64,000 nucleotides of DNA from Leifsonia sp. C5G2 (lineage in GTDB: Bacteria; Actinomycetota; Actinomycetes; Actinomycetales; Microbacteriaceae): assembly GCF_013359685.1 (NCBI RefSeq), contig NZ_JABFMV010000005.1, positions 186,001-250,000 on the forward strand, written 5' to 3'. Of the stretch, positions 34,418 through 41,389 are shown in pieces. The notes under the pieces are model-generated. The model searched no databases and was not told where the DNA came from. It was given only the letters and a program-made list of their open reading frames with translations. Within the stretch, counting starts at the first letter, position 1. Every line of letters starts with the position of its first letter. The translations under genes were made by a program, and so were the position numbers.

Positions 34418-35470
34418 GCGACCCACCTTGTCCCGATAGCGCCGCCGGATCTCGCGAGCGGCGAGGATGTCGCCCGCGCGCGCCTCCTGCTGCTTCAGCA
34501 GCGCCTTGTCCGACTTGAGCGGCAGCCGCAGCACGTCGTCCGCCTCGATGCCGGCCACCAGCTCCCGCGCCCGCTCCACCTCCGAGTCGAGCTCGGCTCC
34601 GAACAGCAGCGCGTTGTTCGCGATCCAGATCCAGAGCAGGAAGACGATGATCCCGGCCAGGGCGCCGTAGGTCTTGTCGTAGTTGCCGAAGTTGCCGACG
34701 TAGAAGGCGAACAGCGCCGACGCGATCCCGAGGATCACGATCGCGGCGATCGAGCCGGGCGTCAGCCAGCGGAAGCGCGGGTGCTTGATGTTGGGTGTCG
34801 CGGCGTAGAGCACGGCGACGAGCAGCACGATCACGACGACGACCACCGGCCATCGCAGGAGGTCCCAGGCCGTCTGGAACGCGTCGCTCAGCCCGATCAT
34901 GCTGCCGAGGAATTGGGCGACCGGGCCGGAGATCACCAGCAGCAGGGCCAGCAGCGACACCAGCACCAGCGCGAGCAGGGTCACCCCCAGCTGCACCGGT
35001 CGGAGCGTGATGAAGCCGCGGCCCTCCTGGACCCCGTAGACGCGGTTGAGCGAGCGCCCGAACGCACCGACGTATCCCGACGCCGACCACACAGCGCCGA
35101 CGATGCCGATCGCGAGGGCCCAGCCGGTCGCGGGGGAGGACGCGAGGTTCTGGATCGGCCCCTTCAGGATGTCCGTCATCCCCGGCGCGAGGTCGTTCAC
35201 CATCCCGAAGAGTGCGTCGATGCCCGCCTTGCTCTGGCCGACGATCCCCAGGATGCTGACCAGCGCGAGCAGTGCGGGGAACAGCGACAGCACCGCGAAG
35301 TAGGTCAGCCCGGCCGCCAGGTCGGTGCATTGATCGGTCGAGTAGCTGCGCATGGTGCGCTTCAGGATGAAACCCCACGGCAGCCGGTACCACGGCTCGC
35401 TCCTGCGGTCCTCGATCCTGCGAACCGCCGCGGCCCTATCGCTGCCGACCCCGCCGCGGTCAGCCGGCAC
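34415..35470 (-). CDS. YihY/BrkB-family membrane protein
   Basis: This 351-residue protein has about six membrane helices (about 45-300) and the YihY family segments AAGLTYFAVLSLFPALLALVSI, WSASGYVGAFGRSLNRVYGV and LLWIWIANNALLFGAELD. The N- and C-terminal tails are charged and cytoplasmic. The family (once annotated as ribonuclease BN or BrkB) has no settled function. The GTG start overlaps the stop of the DUF3618 gene by 11 bases, making a three-gene envelope operon with Holin-X and DUF3618. Confidence 0.9.
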   Translation of the reverse strand: MPADRGGVGSDRAAAVRRIEDRRSEPWYRLPWGFILKRTMRSYSTDQCTDLAAGLTYFAVLSLFPALLALVSILGIVGQSKAGIDALFGMVNDLAPGMTDILKGPIQNLASSPATGWALAIGIVGAVWSASGYVGAFGRSLNRVYGVQEGRGFITLRPVQLGVTLLALVLVSLLALLLVISGPVAQFLGSMIGLSDAFQTAWDLLRWPVVVVVIVLLVAVLYAATPNIKHPRFRWLTPGSIAAIVILGIASALFAFYVGNFGNYDKTYGALAGIIVFLLWIWIANNALLFGAELDSEVERARELVAGIEADDVLRLPLKSDKALLKQQEARAGDILAAREIRRRYRDKVGR

Positions 35471-35738
35471 GCCCGCGCCTCCGCACGAGCAGCGTCGCGA
35501 TCCCGGCAGCGCCGCCCACCACCGCGAGGAACAGCCCGGCGAAGAAGGCGGGATGCGACCGGATCTGCACGCGCAGGTTGAAGGTCGCGAAGAGGTCGTC
35601 GAGCGTGCTCGCGAGCTCGTCGCGCGTCACCTCGAGGTCGAGCTTCAGAGTGTTGATCCCGGCGCCCTTCGGCACCGGCGGCCGCCCGGCGGGCCGCTGG
35701 CCCTGCCTGCTGACCGAGGGGGTCGTCTCCGTGGTCAC
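35460..35738 (-). CDS. DUF3618 family protein
   Basis: This 92-residue protein has a cytoplasmic N-terminus, the DUF3618 helix VTRDELASTLDDLFATFNLR (about 38-57) and a C-terminal membrane helix (about 65-85) ending in Arg-rich residues. In actinobacteria it is usually next to Holin-X and YihY-type genes, as here. The GTG overlaps the Holin-X stop by 4 bases. Function is unknown and probably envelope-related. Confidence 0.88.
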   Translation of the reverse strand: MTTETTPSVSRQGQRPAGRPPVPKGAGINTLKLDLEVTRDELASTLDDLFATFNLRVQIRSHPAFFAGLFLAVVGGAAGIATLLVRRRGRAG

Positions 35739-36163
35739 GGCTGCTCTCCCTTCAGCGCCTTCGCATCGGCGCTCAACTCGCTGCCCAGGTCGTCCGGCAC
35801 GGGAGGGAGCCCCTTCTTGAGGCTGCTCCAGCCGATCAGTCCGGCGACGACCGCGATCAGGATGAGGATGCCCGCGACGATGAGTGCGGACAGCCAGGCG
35901 GGCAGGATGAGCGCGAACCCGAGCACGGCGGCGGTCACCAGCACTCCGAACGCGAAGAAGAGGAACAGCAGGGCTCCGACGAGCAGACCGGCCCCGATCC
36001 CGGCCGCCTTCGCCTTCGCGGCCATCTCGGCCTTGAAGAGGGCGAGCTCCGTGGCCACCAGGCGGCGCAACTGCGCGACGAGGTCCTTGGTCAGTTCCGG
36101 CAGGGGGCGCAGTCCGCGGGTGGTGCGGCGGCGCTCCCGCGGCAGCGGTGGCGTGTCGGCCAT
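35735..36163 (-). CDS. Phage-holin-like family protein (actinobacterial Holin-X)
   Basis: This 142-residue protein has a basic N-terminus, an amphipathic helix (LTKDLVAQLRRLVATELALF), two long membrane helices (about 55-105) and a soluble acidic tail. This is the actinobacterial Holin-X/DUF1469 pattern. It is not a sign of a prophage, since the family is chromosomal and next to DUF3618 and YihY. It is the first gene of the three-gene operon and has a ribosome-binding site (GAAGGGAG) upstream. Confidence 0.88.
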   Translation of the reverse strand: MADTPPLPRERRRTTRGLRPLPELTKDLVAQLRRLVATELALFKAEMAAKAKAAGIGAGLLVGALLFLFFAFGVLVTAAVLGFALILPAWLSALIVAGILILIAVVAGLIGWSSLKKGLPPVPDDLGSELSADAKALKGEQP

Positions 36164-36251
36164 CGGTTCGGGCTCCCTTCAGACGCTGTAGGCCCGAACG
36201 TACCCCACGGCACCGCACGAGTGAACCCGGACGATGGTGCACACTAGGGGC

Positions 36252-36776
36252 ATGAACGGCAACGAGCTCGCCGGCCGCGGAGGAATCCTGGCGGCCGTGG
36301 TCCCGGGGCAGCCGGTCGCGGTGCTCGAGGCGGCGGCCCGTCTCGCCGACGACCTCGACGTTCCGCTGGTGTGCGCGAACGTCGACCCCGACCGCTACAT
36401 CGTGTCGAGCTACGTCGACGGCACGGTGGTCGCGCTGCCGTACGACCCCGACCTCCCGGAGACCGAGGAGGAGCGTTTCGATCCCGACCTGGAGGCGCAG
36501 ATCCGCCGCGTGCTCGACGGACGCGGCATCCCGTACTCGCTGCAGCAGCTGGCGGGCGACCCGGCCTGGTCGCTGGCCCGGCTGGCGGACGACCTGGATG
36601 CGCGCTACATCGTCGTCGGGACGCGCGAGGCCGGTCTGCGCGGCAGCGTCCGCGAGTTCTTCAACGGCTCTGTCGCCGTGCACCTGGCCCACCGCCAGCA
36701 CCGGCCGGTCATCGTGGTGCCGCTGAACCCGATCCCGGGGGCGCAGAAGTTCCCGTGGGAAGACCCGCAGAGCTAG
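36252..36776 (+). CDS. Universal stress protein (UspA family)
   Basis: This 174-residue single Usp domain has an N-terminal strand ILAAVVPGQP, YIVVGTREAGLRG (the position of the ATP-binding G-x2-G-x9-G(S/T) loop) and GSVAVHLAHRQHRPVIVVP, which completes the loop. The family binds nucleotides and helps survival under stress. I use the ATG at 36252; ATG 36234 is 6 codons longer. It overlaps the first crcB gene by one base, so the three genes form an operon. Confidence 0.9.
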   Translation: MNGNELAGRGGILAAVVPGQPVAVLEAAARLADDLDVPLVCANVDPDRYIVSSYVDGTVVALPYDPDLPETEEERFDPDLEAQIRRVLDGRGIPYSLQQLAGDPAWSLARLADDLDARYIVVGTREAGLRGSVREFFNGSVAVHLAHRQHRPVIVVPLNPIPGAQKFPWEDPQS

Positions 36777-37222
36777 TGCGGGCGGGTCGTGGTCCGGCGC
36801 CCCTGCACCTGCGCCGGCGCTCCATCCTGCTCGTGTTCGCGGGCGGGTCGCTCGGTGCCGCCACCCGGTACCTGCTGACGCTCTCGGTGCCCCCGGTCGC
36901 CGGGGTCCCCCTCATCACCTTCCTGATCAACGTGACCGGCGCGTTCGTGCTCGGCTGGCTCCTGCAGACGCTGGCACTGCGCGGACCGGACGAGGGCGGC
37001 CGCCGCGACCTGCGGCTGTTCGTCGGGACGGGCATCCTGGGCGGGTACACGACCTACAGCTCGCTGGCGGTCGACACGGACGGGCTGATCGCGGCGCAGA
37101 GCGTCGGCCTCAGCATCCTCTACGCCGTCGCCACGATCGTCGTCGGGGCTGCGGCGTCCGTCGCCGGCATCGCGCTGGCCTCGGCCATCGCGCGCCGGCA
37201 GGCGGGGAGGGGGAAGCCGTGA
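36776..37222 (+). CDS. crcB: Fluoride channel subunit CrcB/Fluc (first copy)
   Basis: This 148-residue protein has four membrane helices and the Fluc signatures GGSLGAATRYLL, INVTGAFVLG and GTGILGGYTTYSS. Fluc channels are dual-topology dimers that expel fluoride. Two adjacent genes usually encode the two halves of a heterodimer. The GTG overlaps the usp stop (TAGTG) by one base. A second copy begins with a 4-base overlap. Confidence 0.92.
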   Translation: MRAGRGPAPLHLRRRSILLVFAGGSLGAATRYLLTLSVPPVAGVPLITFLINVTGAFVLGWLLQTLALRGPDEGGRRDLRLFVGTGILGGYTTYSSLAVDTDGLIAAQSVGLSILYAVATIVVGAAASVAGIALASAIARRQAGRGKP

Positions 37223-37596
37223 CCGTTCTGCTCGTGGTCGCCGTCGGCCTCGCCGGCGGGGTCGGCGCCGTCGCGCGGTTGGTGCTCGACGGCCTGTTGC
37301 GCGCCCGGGTGCGGCTCGCCTTCCCGCTCGGCACGACCGTGATCAACGTGACCGGCTCGTTCCTGCTCGGGCTGGTCACCGGGCTCGCGCTGGCCCACGG
37401 ACTGCCGCCGGAGTGGCGTGCCGCGCTCGGAACGGGTTTCCTGGGCGGGTACACCACGTTCAGCACGGCCAGCTACGAGACGGTCCGGCTGGCGCAGCAG
37501 CGGCGGTACCGCGCGGCGCTGGCGAACGGTGTCGGGATGCTCGTGCTCGCGCTCGCCGCCGCAGGCCTCGGCCTGTGGCTGGGGCAGCTGGCCTGA
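37219..37596 (+). CDS. crcB: Fluoride channel subunit CrcB/Fluc (second copy)
   Basis: This 125-residue protein has four membrane helices with GGVGAVARLVLDG, INVTGSFLLG and GTGFLGGYTTFSTAS, the complete set of Fluc motifs, including the Asn and the Phe-box region. It overlaps the first copy by 4 bases (coupled translation), consistent with a heterodimeric fluoride exporter. No fluoride riboswitch was recognised upstream. Confidence 0.93.
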   Translation: MTVLLVVAVGLAGGVGAVARLVLDGLLRARVRLAFPLGTTVINVTGSFLLGLVTGLALAHGLPPEWRAALGTGFLGGYTTFSTASYETVRLAQQRRYRAALANGVGMLVLALAAAGLGLWLGQLA

Positions 37597-37631
37597 ACCG
37601 CCGGCCGGCAGGGAGGTCGCCGGGCCGCCGG

Positions 37632-37994
37632 TCAGTCCTGGTCGGGCTCCTGCTCCATCCACCACTCGGTGAATTCCTCCGCGCGGCCGTCGTCGGCCAG
37701 CCGGACGATCCACAGGTTGCTGTAGATGGGGCCGTCGCGGTAGTCGGTCACGCCCTCGACGAACCACACCGGTCCGTCCTGGCCGAGGAGGCGCCACTCG
37801 AAGGTGGCGGCGCCGGGGTCGTCCTGGGCGTCGAGCCAACCCTCCACGATCTCCTCGTGGCCGTCCCACGGCTCGGCGAACGGCTCCGTGCGGTAGCTCG
37901 CGTCCTCGGTGAACAGGGCCCGGATGTCGTCGGGCTCGTTGCTCTCCCACGCGCGCCGGTAGAGATCGATCCAGTTGGTGATCGCGTCCGCCAT
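37632..37994 (-). CDS. NTF2-like (SnoaL-type) protein
   Basis: This 120-residue single NTF2-fold domain has an N-terminal helix WIDLYRRAWESNEPDDIRALF, then beta strands (FEWRLLGQDGPVWFVEGVTDY). Such proteins bind small molecules or act as small enzymes, and the substrate cannot be read. The ATG follows TATAAC by 6 bases. It is convergent with the crcB pair and divergent from the membrane protein at 38042. Confidence 0.85.
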   Translation of the reverse strand: MADAITNWIDLYRRAWESNEPDDIRALFTEDASYRTEPFAEPWDGHEEIVEGWLDAQDDPGAATFEWRLLGQDGPVWFVEGVTDYRDGPIYSNLWIVRLADDGRAEEFTEWWMEQEPDQD

Positions 37995-38000
37995 GCCCCC

Positions 38001-38034
38001 GTTATACGCCCTGGGCGCGAGCCGCCGCTACGCT
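38001..38034. promoter_or_regulatory. Divergent leaderless promoter pair
   Basis: TATAAC (38001-38006, minus, 6 bases before the ATG at 37994) and TACGCT (38029-38034, plus, 7 bases before the ATG at 38042). The two start codons are only 47 bases apart. Confidence 0.5.
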
Positions 38035-38041
38035 GGGCCGC

Positions 38042-38542
38042 ATGGAGGAGCCCTTCGCGTCGTGGTCGGAGTTCAACGTCGCCGTCGCCGGGGCGGGTGC
38101 GGCGCTGGGCGGCCTGCTGATCGTCGCGCTGTCCGTCAACATCCAGAAGATCGCGGAGTCGCGCGGGCTGGCCGCACGCGCCGGCGCCTCGATCGCGTCC
38201 CTCATCCTCGGGGTCGCGCTGTGCTGCGCCGCGCTGATCCCCGGTCAGGTCACCTGGGGGTACGGACTCCAGGTGCTCGTCGGCACGGCGCTGTGTGCGA
38301 TCGTGGTGGTCCGCTCGGCGGTCACCGTGCACCGGGATGCCGTGAGCACGGGCTACCGCCGCTACTCGGCCGAGCGCATCGCGATGTTCGCTGTTCCGCC
38401 CGCGCTCTACGCGGTGGCCGGCGTCATGCTCGTCGGCCTTTCGGGATCCGCGGGACTGGTCCTCGTCGCCGTGGGCACCATCCTCGCGATCGTCACGACC
38501 GTGCTGTTCTCGTGGGTCGCGCTCGTCGAGGTGCTGCGCTGA
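38042..38542 (+). CDS. Integral membrane protein, unknown function
   Basis: This 166-residue protein has four to five membrane helices (about 12-32, 45-65, 75-92, 112-135, 140-162) with short loops and a central basic loop (VHRDAVSTGYRRYSAERI). No family function is recognised. It is convergent with the MarR gene, with 3 bases between stops. Confidence 0.75.
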   Translation: MEEPFASWSEFNVAVAGAGAALGGLLIVALSVNIQKIAESRGLAARAGASIASLILGVALCCAALIPGQVTWGYGLQVLVGTALCAIVVVRSAVTVHRDAVSTGYRRYSAERIAMFAVPPALYAVAGVMLVGLSGSAGLVLVAVGTILAIVTTVLFSWVALVEVLR

Positions 38543-38545
38543 CGG

Positions 38546-38998
38546 TCAGGCCGGCTGGGCGGTCAGCTCGGGCAGGGCGTCGACAAGGGGAGCGAGCTCC
38601 GGCACCGCGCGAGCGCCGTCGAGCGCCCGGCTGAGCGCGGCGTCGTGCACCGGCCTGGCGGCGTCGAGCAGCCGGTGGCCGGACGCCGTGAGCTCGGTGT
38701 AGATGCCGCGCCGGTCGTCCGCGCAGAGCACCCGGGTGAGCAGGTCGCGCTCTTCGAGCCTGTTGACCAGGCGGGTGGTGGCGCTCGGGCTGAGGGCGCT
38801 CGCGCGGGCGAGCTGCTGCATCCGCATGTGCCAGCCGTCCTGCCGGGCCAGCGCGTCGAGCACGGTGTACTCCACCACCGAGAGCTGGACGTCGCGGTTC
38901 AGGTCGCGCTCGAGCTCGGCCTCGATGTAGCCGTGCAGTGCCGCCAGCGTGCGCCAGCCATGCGCGCGCACCTCGACGGCGTCGTCGGCGATGCCCAT
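38546..38998 (-). CDS. MarR-family transcriptional regulator
   Basis: This 150-residue protein has a winged helix (MQQLARASALSPSATTRLVNRLEERDLL) and flanking dimerisation helices. It carries the typical beta-wing DDRRGIYTELT. It is divergent from an MFS exporter, and palindromes lie in the 114-base gap. A GGGAAGAGGGA ribosome-binding site precedes the ATG. The likely role is a ligand-responsive repressor of the exporter and of itself. Confidence 0.92.
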   Translation of the reverse strand: MGIADDAVEVRAHGWRTLAALHGYIEAELERDLNRDVQLSVVEYTVLDALARQDGWHMRMQQLARASALSPSATTRLVNRLEERDLLTRVLCADDRRGIYTELTASGHRLLDAARPVHDAALSRALDGARAVPELAPLVDALPELTAQPA

Positions 38999-39032
38999 AT
39001 GGGTCCCTCTTCCCTGACTCGGGTTGCGCCAT

Positions 39033-39073
39033 TTAGTTGCACGTGCAAGTATTTATGGCGCGTCTGCAACTAA
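39033..39073. promoter_or_regulatory. Predicted MarR operator region
   Basis: Two nested symmetries are seen: TTAGTTGCA (39033-39041) with TGCAACTAA (39065-39073), and a perfect 12-bp palindrome TTGCACGTGCAA (39037-39048). The region is AT-richer than its surroundings and holds a TATTTA box. It lies between divergent marR and MFS genes. Confidence 0.6.
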
Positions 39074-39112
39074 CAGGGTAGCGCATCGTCCCGGAAACCA
39101 AGGAGAACGTCC

Positions 39113-40318
39113 ATGCCAGCAGGTCTCATCGCCCTCGCGCTCGGAGGGTTCGGCATCGGCCTGACCGAGTTCGTCATCGCCGGGCTGCTGCCTGAGGTGG
39201 CCGCCGACTTCCGCGTCGACGAGGCCGCGGCGGGCTGGCTCATCTCCGGTTACGCCCTCGCCGTCGTGGTCGGCGCCCTCGGGCTGACGGCCGCGGCCAC
39301 CCGCATCCCGCGCAAGGCGGCACTGCTGGGACTCATGGTGCTGTTCATCGCGGGCAACCTCCTCTCCGCCCTCGCACCCGACTACGGCGTCATGCTCGCC
39401 GGCCGCGTGCTCGCCGCCCTCTGCCACGGCGCGTTCTTCGGCATCGGCTCGGTAGTGGCCGCGAGCCTGGTCGCGCCGGAGCGGCAGGCGAGGGCGATCG
39501 CCATCATGTTCACCGGACTCACCGCGGCCAACGTGCTCGGCGTTCCGTTCGGGACGCTGCTCGGCCAGGCGCTCGGATGGCGGTCCACCTTCTGGGCCAT
39601 CACGGTCATCGGCGTCGCGGCCCTGGTCGGGGTCGCCCTGCTGGTGCCGCGCACGGCGGGGGAGCGGTCCTCCGCCGGGCTGCGCGGCGAGCTCTCCGCC
39701 TTCCGGTCGGGCCAGGTGTGGCTCTCCCTGGCGGCGACCGTGCTCGGCTTCGGCGGGATGTTCGGCGCCTTCACGTACATCGCCTACACGCTCACCGGCG
39801 TCTCGGGCTTCCCCTCCGCCGCGGTGCCGTGGCTGCTCATCCTGTTCGGGCTCGGGCTGTTCGCGGGCAACTGGGTGGGCGGCCGCCTCGCCGACCGCTC
39901 CATCGACGGGACGCTGCTCTGGCTGCTCTCGGCGCTCGCCGTCGTGCTCGTGGCCTTCGCGCTCGTCGCGGGCATGCCCGTCGGAGCGGTGATCGCGCTC
40001 GTGCTGATGGGCGCGTTCGGCTTCGCCACGGTACCGGCGCTGCAGCTGCGCGTGCTGTCGTACGCGTCGCACGCACCGACCCTCGCCTCGGGTGCGAACA
40101 TCGCCGCCTTCAACCTCGGGAACGCGCTGGGGGCGTGGATCGGCGGCCTCACCATCGCAGCAGGCCTCGGCTACCGCTCGCCCCTGTGGGTGGGTGCCGC
40201 GATGACCGCCGGTGCGGTGGTCGTCGTGGCCGCCGCGGCGCTCTCGGGCCGCCGTCGAGTCCGGCAGGTGTCGGACAACCGCGAAGAATTTTCCGGGGAA
40301 ACTCTTCCAGTCCAGTAG
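39113..40318 (+). CDS. MFS exporter, AraJ/DHA1 type
   Basis: This 401-residue protein has 12 membrane helices, starting LGGFGIGLTEFVIAGLLPEV (the AraJ/PbuE-type helix-1 signature), with RIPRKAALLGLM in the 2-3 loop and GRVLAALCHGAFFGIGS in the helix-4/5 region. AAGGAG precedes the ATG. Members export sugars, purines or drugs. The adjacent MarR suggests a drug-like or phenolic ligand. The last 25 residues are a charged tail. Confidence 0.92.
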   Translation: MPAGLIALALGGFGIGLTEFVIAGLLPEVAADFRVDEAAAGWLISGYALAVVVGALGLTAAATRIPRKAALLGLMVLFIAGNLLSALAPDYGVMLAGRVLAALCHGAFFGIGSVVAASLVAPERQARAIAIMFTGLTAANVLGVPFGTLLGQALGWRSTFWAITVIGVAALVGVALLVPRTAGERSSAGLRGELSAFRSGQVWLSLAATVLGFGGMFGAFTYIAYTLTGVSGFPSAAVPWLLILFGLGLFAGNWVGGRLADRSIDGTLLWLLSALAVVLVAFALVAGMPVGAVIALVLMGAFGFATVPALQLRVLSYASHAPTLASGANIAAFNLGNALGAWIGGLTIAAGLGYRSPLWVGAAMTAGAVVVVAAAALSGRRRVRQVSDNREEFSGETLPVQ

Positions 40319-40366
40319 AACGAGGAGTACGGTCGCTTTCGTCTCGAACGGTCAGGGGGTGATCGC

Positions 40367-41302
40367 ATGACGGATGTGCCCGAAGTTCCGCGCACCCGCA
40401 TCCTCACCCCGGCGCGCGTGCTGATCGGTTCCCTGATCGCCGGCGCCGGACTGACCGTCCTCGGATTCCTCGCAGGAGGATCCCCGGCTTCGGCCGACGA
40501 ACCGGCTCCGCCGCCCGGCGTCGTGAGCGGCCTCGTGTCGAACGTCACCGGCGCGGCAGGCGAGGCCCTCGGCTCCGTCACCTCCGCTGTGGCCCCAGCG
40601 CTTCCCGCTCCCGTCCAGCAGGTCGTGTCCGCCGTCGTGACGCCGGTCACCGACACAGTCGACCAGGTGGCCGAGCAGTCGCCGGTTGCGAGCGTCGTCG
40701 AGCCGGTCGCATCGACCGTCGACGAGGTCGTCGCCCAGGTGCCGGTGGTCCGGGATGTGCTCCCGGCCGCACCCGTCACCGCGATCACGCAGCCGGTGGC
40801 CGGCGCAGTGGACCAGGTGGCGTCCGATGCCGTGGGTGTCGTCGACGCGGCCGTCGCGCCGCTCGTCGTCCAACCGCAGGCGCCCGCCGCGCCCGGCACG
40901 TCCGTCGCGGACGCACCCGGGTCGCAGGCTGCCCCTGCGGATGCTGCCGCGGCGGCCGTCGCGGGCGGCTCGCCGGCAGCGGCAGACACGCGTCTCCTCG
41001 CCTCCCGGCCCGGGATTCCCGGGCCGTTCGGCCACCCCGGTGCGTCTGGGAGCGGCCCGGCCCTGCCCGGCGACGACAGCCCGGGAGGCGTCCCCGGCGG
41101 CCTGCCCGGCGGGAGTCTGCCCACGGGCGGTGCGTCCGGTTCGTCCGGAGGCGCCGGTCCTGGCGCCCCCGTGCCCGGAGCCGGAGCGGCTCCCGATGGC
41201 TTCCTCCTGCCCGCATCCGTGCGGAGCGGGCTGAGCGGCGCGCCCGCGGACGACACCGTCCCCGCGAGCCCCGTCGCCGACCACGACATCAGCCCCGACT
41301 GA
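40367..41302 (+). CDS. Secreted Ala/Val/Pro-rich low-complexity protein
   Basis: This 311-residue protein has a signal peptide (about 1-43; hydrophobic 18-35, SPASA-DEP cleavage). The mature part begins with quasi-periodic Val/Ala-rich helices (VVSGLVSNVTGAAGEALGSV, VVSAVVTPVTDTVDQVAE, VASVVEPVASTVDEVVAQ) and continues with a Gly/Pro/Ser-rich tail. No cysteine, catalytic motif or anchor is seen. An AGGGGG ribosome-binding site precedes the ATG. It lies 87 bases upstream of the chaplin-like wall protein and is probably co-expressed as a surface component (inference). Confidence 0.75.
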   Translation: MTDVPEVPRTRILTPARVLIGSLIAGAGLTVLGFLAGGSPASADEPAPPPGVVSGLVSNVTGAAGEALGSVTSAVAPALPAPVQQVVSAVVTPVTDTVDQVAEQSPVASVVEPVASTVDEVVAQVPVVRDVLPAAPVTAITQPVAGAVDQVASDAVGVVDAAVAPLVVQPQAPAAPGTSVADAPGSQAAPADAAAAAVAGGSPAAADTRLLASRPGIPGPFGHPGASGSGPALPGDDSPGGVPGGLPGGSLPTGGASGSSGGAGPGAPVPGAGAAPDGFLLPASVRSGLSGAPADDTVPASPVADHDISPD

Positions 41303-41389
41303 GTGGGTCGCAGCTGCCCCGATGGCAGCACGCGATCGCTCCCGCGCACCTCCGTGCCCGGGTCTCCCACTCATTCGAAAGGCAGATCC

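Noticed and set aside
35735-36163. Holin annotation as evidence of a prophage
   Set aside because: The Holin-X family is chromosomal in actinobacteria and here sits with DUF3618 and YihY. No other phage gene is nearby.
36164-36251. Fluoride riboswitch ahead of the usp-crcB-crcB operon
   Set aside because: I looked for the conserved GATGG and pseudoknot elements and did not find them.
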